18,247 nt of DNA from Desulfobacteraceae bacterium 4572_89 (GTDB lineage Bacteria; Desulfobacterota; Desulfobacteria; Desulfobacterales; Desulfobacteraceae): NCBI GenBank assembly GCA_002085465.1, contig NBML01000014.1, positions 1 to 18,247 on the forward strand, given 5' to 3'. The notes under the pieces are model-generated. The model did not search any database. It was not told where the DNA came from and saw nothing but the letters and a program-made list of their open reading frames with translations. Position 1 is the first letter of the stretch. Each line of letters starts with the position of its first letter. This document shows, piece by piece, positions 13,577 to 18,247 of the stretch. Both the position numbers and the translations under genes were made by a program.

Positions 13577-14743
13577 ATGAATAAAAAATTATTAGTACAA
13601 AGTGTACTGTCTGCAATTGCCTTCCTTTTTTTGTTTGGATGTGCAGTAAAAGAACCAGCAGGTCTTGCATCATTTTCAGCTGAAAAATTTGACACCAATA
13701 TGTACGAGTCAAAGGTGGATAATTTCGTTGTTGTACTTGATGCCTCAAGTTCCATGAGATATTCCTGCAAAAACGTTTCAAAATTCACCACAGCCACTGC
13801 CATTACAGAGCGCCTGAACCTGACCATTCCGGAACTGGGCCAGACTGCAGGATTAAGAAGTTTTGGCCATGCCCCTGAGGTTTCTAAAAATCATACTGAA
13901 CTCTTTTACGGCATGGAAAAATATGACACCAAGACCATGAACGAAAAGTTACTATACATTACCAAACCAGGCGGGTGGAGTCCCCTGGGCAAAGCTCTGG
14001 ATGCGGTACAGGATGACCTTGACGGTCTTTCCGGAATCCACAATGCAGTGGTCATTATCAGCGATGGCCTGGACATGAATGCAACCCTTAATAATGCCCA
14101 GGCCCTGAAGGACAAATATGGTTCTTCTGTCTGCTTCTATCCCATTCAGGTGGGTGAATCTCCTGTAGGGAAGGCCCTGCTCCAGGAAATCGCCAACATC
14201 GGAGACTGCGGTTTTTATTCAACCGCTGATCAGGTCATGACCGGTGCCGGCATGGCCGCTTTTGTTGAAAAAGCATTCCTAAAGAAAAAACCAGCTGCAC
14301 CCAAGCCTGTAGCAAAAGTGGAAAGAAAAGATTCCGATGGTGATGGTGTTTACGATGATGAAGACAAATGTCCTGGAACTCCAGTTGGAGCCAAAGTAAA
14401 TGCAGTGGGCTGCTGGACCCTTGACCATGTATTGTTTGATTTTGACAAGGCCGTGATTAAGGCTGCTGCCTATCCCAGACTTGACGAAGTGGTTGTAATC
14501 CTGAAAAAAAATCCTGCCATGAGTGTTGAACTCCAGGGACATACGGACAATGTGGGAACCAAAGCCTATAACATGGATCTGTCCCTGAGAAGATCCAATG
14601 CGGTTGCCGCTTATCTGGTGGGAAAAGGAATTTTAAGAAACAGACTGGCCACAACCGGTTATGGATACCAGCAGCCTGTTGCCCTGAACGGTACTGATTT
14701 CGGACGTTCTTTAAACAGAAGGGTTGAACTTCACCCCTATTAA
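13577..14743 (+). CDS. Lipoprotein with von Willebrand A domain and OmpA peptidoglycan-binding domain
   Basis: A 388-residue exported protein. The signal peptide MNKKLLVQSVLSAIAFLFLF is followed by the lipobox LFGC, with C22 as the lipid-modified residue; the following A-V gives no inner-membrane retention aspartate, so outer-membrane attachment is likely. Residues 48-235 form a vWA domain with the metal-site motif DASSS (55-59) and the strand VVIISDGLDM (158-167). A linker rich in A, K and P leads to an aspartate-rich, thrombospondin-3-like calcium repeat (DSDGDGVYDDEDKCPG, 252-267). The OmpA-like domain (283-388) has VLFDFDKAVI, GHTDNVG at 321-327 (D324) and LSLRRSNAVAAYL (R338/R339), the residues that grip diaminopimelate in peptidoglycan. 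It probably links the outer membrane to the wall and presents the vWA domain to a partner. The gene is monocistronic, 145 bases behind the kinase. Confidence 0.93.
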   Translation: MNKKLLVQSVLSAIAFLFLFGCAVKEPAGLASFSAEKFDTNMYESKVDNFVVVLDASSSMRYSCKNVSKFTTATAITERLNLTIPELGQTAGLRSFGHAPEVSKNHTELFYGMEKYDTKTMNEKLLYITKPGGWSPLGKALDAVQDDLDGLSGIHNAVVIISDGLDMNATLNNAQALKDKYGSSVCFYPIQVGESPVGKALLQEIANIGDCGFYSTADQVMTGAGMAAFVEKAFLKKKPAAPKPVAKVERKDSDGDGVYDDEDKCPGTPVGAKVNAVGCWTLDHVLFDFDKAVIKAAAYPRLDEVVVILKKNPAMSVELQGHTDNVGTKAYNMDLSLRRSNAVAAYLVGKGILRNRLATTGYGYQQPVALNGTDFGRSLNRRVELHPY

Positions 14744-14755
14744 AACTTAAACAAA

Positions 14756-14785
14756 GTCCGAAAAAAATCTATTTTTTTTCCGGAC
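14756..14785 (+). terminator. Hairpin after the OmpA-vWA gene
   Basis: GTCCG (14756-14760) pairs with CGGAC (14781-14785). The A-run and T-run between them can extend the stem to about 12 pairs around a tiny loop. No T-run follows on the plus strand, so on its own it is a poor terminator; it may protect the messenger end together with the next hairpin. Confidence 0.45.
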
Positions 14786-14804
14786 ATACTCATTTATAAA
14801 AATG

Positions 14805-14839
14805 GGGCATTAAAGAGATAATCTTTGATGCCCTTTTTT
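14805..14839. terminator. Bidirectional intrinsic terminator between convergent genes
   Basis: GGGCATTAAAGA (14805-14816) pairs with TCTTTGATGCCC (14822-14833) with one G-T wobble and a 5-base loop, followed by six T (14834-14839) on the plus strand. On the minus strand the same stem is followed by CATTTTTAT. It ends the OmpA-vWA transcript and, from the other side, the moeA-fusion transcript, whose stop codon (14840-14838) overlaps the T-run. Confidence 0.85.
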
Positions 14840-16775
14840 ATGTCAAAGTTGAAAAAAGGATCTGGCCTGTTTTTTCCACCCCATATCCGCCAAGGGCAGT
14901 TACCCTGTCTTTAAAATCATCAGTGGCAATGATATTCAAAAGGGTTTGGATTTTGGAAGAGTTGAAAAAGCGTTCCAGAATAATCAAATCATAGGATTCC
15001 GTGATCACTGGAATGAAATCCAGGGAAAGGGCATTTGCGGCCGCCTTTATACCCAGACCTGCATTGGCCCGGCCGGAAAGGACAGCCACAGCCACCGACA
15101 TGTGGGTATACTCATCATTTTCATATCCCAGAATGTCTTCCGGGTTTATGCCCAATTGCCCCAGCTTGTAATCAAATAAAATTCTTGTGCCTGAACCTGG
15201 CTGCCTGTTTATAAACGTCAGCCTTCCGGTTTTCAAGTCTTCAATGGATTCAATATTTTCAGGATTTCCCCTGGGTACAATCAAACCCTGTTCCCTCATG
15301 ACCAAATTGACAACCCGGACTGGATGGTCTGCCAGGTGTTTTTTGATATATGAAATATTATAACTGCCGTCCTGGGGGTTCAAAAGATGGGCACCAGCCA
15401 TATGGCAACCCCCTTTTTTAAGGGCCATCAATCCACCCATACTTCCAACATGGCTTGAAGAGATACTGACCTGGGAATTCCCCTGCCGGATCTGATCCGC
15501 CAGGACATCCAGGGTATTGTCATGGGAACCTGTGATAACAATTGTATTTTCAATGGCAGAAAGGGGTTTCAGCAAATGGGCCTGGACTTTTTCTTTTTCA
15601 GGAATTCCTTCAACATGCCTGGGAATCCGGATAACGCCGTCCGCCTCGGTAAGGGTGGTGATACTGCCCGATCCCCTGGACAGCTGGGATGAAATTAACT
15701 CCCCGTCCACAGAACCTATTTTAACCCTCACAAACTCTTCCTGGCCCAATTTAGAGGCCATTTTTCTAACAGGAGACACCTGGGCTGACTGGACATCAAG
15801 ATCGGGCAGTTGCTGCATCCTGAGCAGCAGAGGTCCGGCAAACAACTCAAAGGCAACAATGGCAGACACTGGATATCCTGGAATTCCAAAAACTGGCTTC
15901 TGGTTAATTTCTCCAAACAAAACCGGTTTGCCCGGCATCATGGTAACCCCATGGACATAAACCCGGCCCAGGGAAGAGATCACAGGCTTTGCAAAATCTT
16001 CAGACCCTGCAGATGACCCGCCGATAATGCAGACCATATCGTAATCACCCGAGGTTGCGTCTGCCACTGCCTGGCGAATGGTTTCAAAATTATCTCTGAG
16101 CATGGGATGAATGTCAAACCCTGCCCCATGATCCTGGCATAGCCCCCCCAGAACCGTGGAATTGGATTCCACAACATCTCCGGCTGTAAAGGTTTTTGGC
16201 TGGATCTCCTGCCATTGTTTGAGTTCAGACCCGGTGGGGATGATCAAAACCCTGGGCTGTTTATACACCAAAACCTGGAAAATACCCCCGGACAAAAGAG
16301 CCCCAAGGGAATAGGAATTGATCTTATGACCCCGGGGGAATAAAAGCTGGGTGGCCACGATATCCTCTCCCATTTTCCTGACATTCTGCCAGGGAAAAAC
16401 AGGGGACTCAATTTCAATGTGTTTGTTGTCCAGTATATTAAGGTGCTCAATCATGATAACACTATTGGTGCCCTGGGGCATGACGTGGCCGGTATTGACC
16501 CAGAAGGCATTTTCCCGGGGAACAAGAGTTTTCGGGACATCCTGGCTGGCCCCAAAGGAATCTTTAGCATCCAGGGCGATACCATCCATGGCTGCGGCGT
16601 GAAAATTGGGAGAAGAGATAGCAGCCACTGCAGGTTTTGCCAGAACCCGGTTCTTTGATTTTACCACATCAATGGTTTCAACATCAGTGACATGATCTTT
16701 AAAATGGTCAAAAAGGCATTGCTTTGCCTCTTCAATACTCTTCATGTCCAGATATACGTTTCTTTTTGAATTCAT
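14838..16775 (-). CDS. MoeA fused to a periplasmic-binding-protein-like (molybdate-binding-like) domain
   Basis: A 645-residue two-part protein. Residues 11-405 are a MoeA domain (molybdopterin molybdotransferase, which inserts molybdate into adenylylated molybdopterin): AAMDGIAL at 61-68, NTGHVMPQGTN at 94-104, PTGSEL at 180-185, GGSSAGSEDF at 252-261 and GIPGYPVSA at 297-305. The usual key acidic residues (D64, E184, D260) are kept. Residues about 410-640 are a type-2 binding-protein fold without signal peptide: SSHVGSMGGLMALKKGGCHM at 440-459, NRQPGSGTRILFDYKL at 523-538 and SGRANAGLGIKAAANAL at 567-583. This domain (COG1910 type) recurs fused to MoeA or ModE and is thought to sense or hold molybdate/tungstate. 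No signal peptide, so cytoplasmic. It lies 57 bases behind the shorter moeA in one operon. The ribosome site is weak (AGAG). Confidence 0.9.
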   Translation of the reverse strand: MNSKRNVYLDMKSIEEAKQCLFDHFKDHVTDVETIDVVKSKNRVLAKPAVAAISSPNFHAAAMDGIALDAKDSFGASQDVPKTLVPRENAFWVNTGHVMPQGTNSVIMIEHLNILDNKHIEIESPVFPWQNVRKMGEDIVATQLLFPRGHKINSYSLGALLSGGIFQVLVYKQPRVLIIPTGSELKQWQEIQPKTFTAGDVVESNSTVLGGLCQDHGAGFDIHPMLRDNFETIRQAVADATSGDYDMVCIIGGSSAGSEDFAKPVISSLGRVYVHGVTMMPGKPVLFGEINQKPVFGIPGYPVSAIVAFELFAGPLLLRMQQLPDLDVQSAQVSPVRKMASKLGQEEFVRVKIGSVDGELISSQLSRGSGSITTLTEADGVIRIPRHVEGIPEKEKVQAHLLKPLSAIENTIVITGSHDNTLDVLADQIRQGNSQVSISSSHVGSMGGLMALKKGGCHMAGAHLLNPQDGSYNISYIKKHLADHPVRVVNLVMREQGLIVPRGNPENIESIEDLKTGRLTFINRQPGSGTRILFDYKLGQLGINPEDILGYENDEYTHMSVAVAVLSGRANAGLGIKAAANALSLDFIPVITESYDLIILERFFNSSKIQTLLNIIATDDFKDRVTALGGYGVEKTGQILFSTLT

Positions 16776-16832
16776 TTGCTCTGCTCTTTAGTTTTAATCT
16801 TTATATGCTTTATTTTTATGGAATTTTGCTGA

Positions 16833-18059
16833 TTATAACAAAATGATATCAACCATGGTGTCTTTTTCAAGGCCTTCCACATTTTCCCCGATTTCAAGAA
16901 GGCCATCTGCATGGATCATGGTCCTGATCAGCCCTGATTTACCCAGAACCGGCCGGGCCAGCATCTGCCCATTGTCATTTTCAAGTATTACCCGCAAAAA
17001 ATCCCTCCTGCCCTGGGCAGAAGAGACATTCCTGGTCAGCCTGGCTGGAATCCTTATCTGTTGAACAGGTTTTTTATATCCCCGGAGCTGATTTAAGAAG
17101 GGAATTACCACAATTTTCAGTACCACCATGGCTGAGACCACCTGACCGGGAAGGCCCCATACCGGTTTATTACCGCTTCTGGCAAGGATGGTGGGTTTGC
17201 CTGGACTTATTGACATCCCATGCACCAGGACCTGGGTGTCCGGCAGGGAAGAAAGAACATCCAGTGTATAATCCCGTGTGCCAACGGAACTGCCACCGGA
17301 GATCAAAACCATATCGGTTTCTTCAAGGGCCTTTTCACTGGTTTTTTTAAGGGCCATGGGATCATCCTTGACAATACCGTATCGAATGGGCAGGGCATGG
17401 GCCTGTTCCACAAACCCTGCCAGGGTATAGGAGTTAATATCCCTGATTTTCCCGGGACCGGGTTCCTGTGTAATGGGAATGATTTCATCCCCTGAAGAAA
17501 TAATACCAACCTTTGGCCTCTGATAAACAGGCAGTTCAGAAAACCCCAGACCTGCCGCAAGTCCTGCCTCCTGGGGCCGTATAAAGACCCCGGATTCCAG
17601 CACAATATTGTTTTTGGCAAAATCCTCGGAAGCATCAATAACGTTCTGGAGAGGCGCCACACTCTTGTATATCTCCACGGATGTCTCATCCACTGCCTCG
17701 GTATGTTCCACCATGACAACACTGTCCGCTCCCCGGGGCAGCATACCACCGGTAGATATTCTGGCTGCCTCTCCCCTGGCCAGGGAAAAATCCGGCACCC
17801 TGCCCATGGGGACGGTGCCAGCGATTTCAAGCCAGGCAGGGCTGGACTCTGAAGCACCAAAGGAAGAAGCTGACTGAACTGCATATCCGTCCATGGTGGC
17901 CCGCCTGAATCCTGGCATGTCTTTTGGAGCAATCAAATCTGCTGCCAGTATTCTGGAACAGACATCCCCCACATCAATGGTTTCTATATCCACTGCCGGG
18001 AATTCCCTTACCAGGGAAAAAACCTCTTCAAGGTTTTTTACATTGAAAAAATGATTCAT
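16833..18059 (-). CDS. moeA: Molybdopterin molybdotransferase MoeA
   Basis: A 408-residue cytoplasmic enzyme of the usual MoeA length that completes molybdenum (or tungsten) cofactor synthesis by metal insertion with release of AMP. Motifs in order: ATMDGYAV at 54-61, [18 protein letters not shown] at 102-119, SSGDEI at 188-193, NSYTLAGF at 209-216, [11 protein letters not shown] at 255-265, SPGKPT at 285-290 and [12 protein letters not shown] at 302-313. The last motif has QV where the common form has NP, next to the active site. The start ATG overlaps the dapL stop codon (ATGA), so translation is probably coupled. Together with the downstream MoeA fusion it makes a two-MoeA operon; in some archaea two MoeA proteins are thought to serve molybdenum and tungsten separately. 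Confidence 0.94.
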   Translation of the reverse strand: MNHFFNVKNLEEVFSLVREFPAVDIETIDVGDVCSRILAADLIAPKDMPGFRRATMDGYAVQSASSFGASESSPAWLEIAGTVPMGRVPDFSLARGEAARISTGGMLPRGADSVVMVEHTEAVDETSVEIYKSVAPLQNVIDASEDFAKNNIVLESGVFIRPQEAGLAAGLGFSELPVYQRPKVGIISSGDEIIPITQEPGPGKIRDINSYTLAGFVEQAHALPIRYGIVKDDPMALKKTSEKALEETDMVLISGGSSVGTRDYTLDVLSSLPDTQVLVHGMSISPGKPTILARSGNKPVWGLPGQVVSAMVVLKIVVIPFLNQLRGYKKPVQQIRIPARLTRNVSSAQGRRDFLRVILENDNGQMLARPVLGKSGLIRTMIHADGLLEIGENVEGLEKDTMVDIILL

Positions 18060-18247
18060 TGCAGGTTTGACCTTGAGGATAATGCATCTTTCACCCGTTC
18101 CATGGCAAGGGTCACATTTTCCAGGCTGTTAAAAGCGGAAATTCTTATATATTGGTTACCGCATCGACCAAACCCTGCGCCAGGGGTGCACACCACCGAA
18201 GCCTTGTTGAGCAGAAGGTCAAAAAAGCTCCAGGAATCTCTGTCTTT
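18056..18247 (-). CDS. dapL: LL-diaminopimelate aminotransferase, C-terminal end (runs off right edge)
   Basis: 63 residues before the TGA at 18058-18056 are visible on the minus strand: [20 protein letters not shown], then [17 protein letters not shown] and [14 protein letters not shown]. The combination [13 protein letters not shown] followed by RISAFNS is typical of DapL, a PLP-dependent class I/II aminotransferase that makes LL-diaminopimelate from tetrahydrodipicolinate and glutamate in one step, for lysine and peptidoglycan. A related aminotransferase (for example an AspC/AlaT-like enzyme) cannot be fully excluded with only the end in view. The stop overlaps the moeA start by four bases, a link between two pathways with no obvious shared function. 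Confidence 0.85.
   Translation of the reverse strand, partial: KDRDSWSFFDLLLNKASVVCTPGAGFGRCGNQYIRISAFNSLENVTLAMERVKDALSSRSNLQ

Noticed and set aside
1..18247. CRISPR arrays, tRNA or rRNA genes, prophage or defence islands
   Set aside because: I looked for evenly spaced repeats, cloverleaf-like stretches and phage or defence protein motifs on both strands and found none.

Overview
The window looks like a chromosomal piece of an anaerobic, moderately AT-rich deltaproteobacterium, most likely a sulfate reducer of the Desulfobacteraceae type. This is inferred from the gene mix: LL-diaminopimelate aminotransferase (DapL), a MoeA fused to a periplasmic-binding-protein-like domain next to a second MoeA, MOFRL-type glycerate 2-kinase, and a TrmB-type regulator. 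No rRNA, tRNA or CRISPR array is visible, and taxonomy cannot be proven from this stretch alone.

Left third (1-2990), AT-rich and decaying. On the minus strand a TrmB-family regulator is followed by a carbamate kinase gene that has lost its middle (a roughly 0.5 kb internal deletion that is also out of frame), then by an apparently intact start of an ornithine carbamoyltransferase running off the left edge. This looks like a damaged arginine/citrulline degradation operon. Upstream of the regulator, 1.3 kb without an intact gene holds remnants: the C-terminal part of a LysR-type regulator (minus), the N-terminal part of a transposase (plus), and a short basic reading frame that may be the stub of another transposase (minus).

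Middle (2990-5950), plus strand. A glycerate 2-kinase with a TTG start, then a two-helix potassium channel with a cytoplasmic RCK domain, also with a TTG start, followed by up to three very short genes, two of them with very good ribosome binding sites.

Core block (5957-11358), minus strand, close-packed: uppP (undecaprenyl-diphosphate phosphatase), phosphomannomutase/phosphoglucomutase, a UvrD/Rep-type helicase and a TetA-like MFS exporter. uppP and the mutase serve cell-envelope synthesis; the helicase and transporter look like passengers of the same transcript.

Right part (11400-14840), plus strand. A soluble PAS-PAS hybrid histidine kinase with its own receiver domain diverges from uppP. 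It is followed by a lipoprotein that joins a von Willebrand A domain to a calcium-binding-type linker and an OmpA peptidoglycan-binding domain, closed by a double hairpin of which the second is a bidirectional terminator.

Right edge (14838-18247), minus strand: dapL (3' end only), moeA, and moeA fused to a molybdate-binding-like domain. dapL and moeA overlap by four bases (ATGA). The two MoeA proteins suggest substantial molybdenum or tungsten cofactor demand. I see no clear undescribed multi-gene system. The most unusual items are the carbamate kinase deletion with microhomology at its joint, the TrmB/arginine-catabolism linkage, the vWA-OmpA lipoprotein, the tandem MoeA pair and the very short genes behind the potassium channel.
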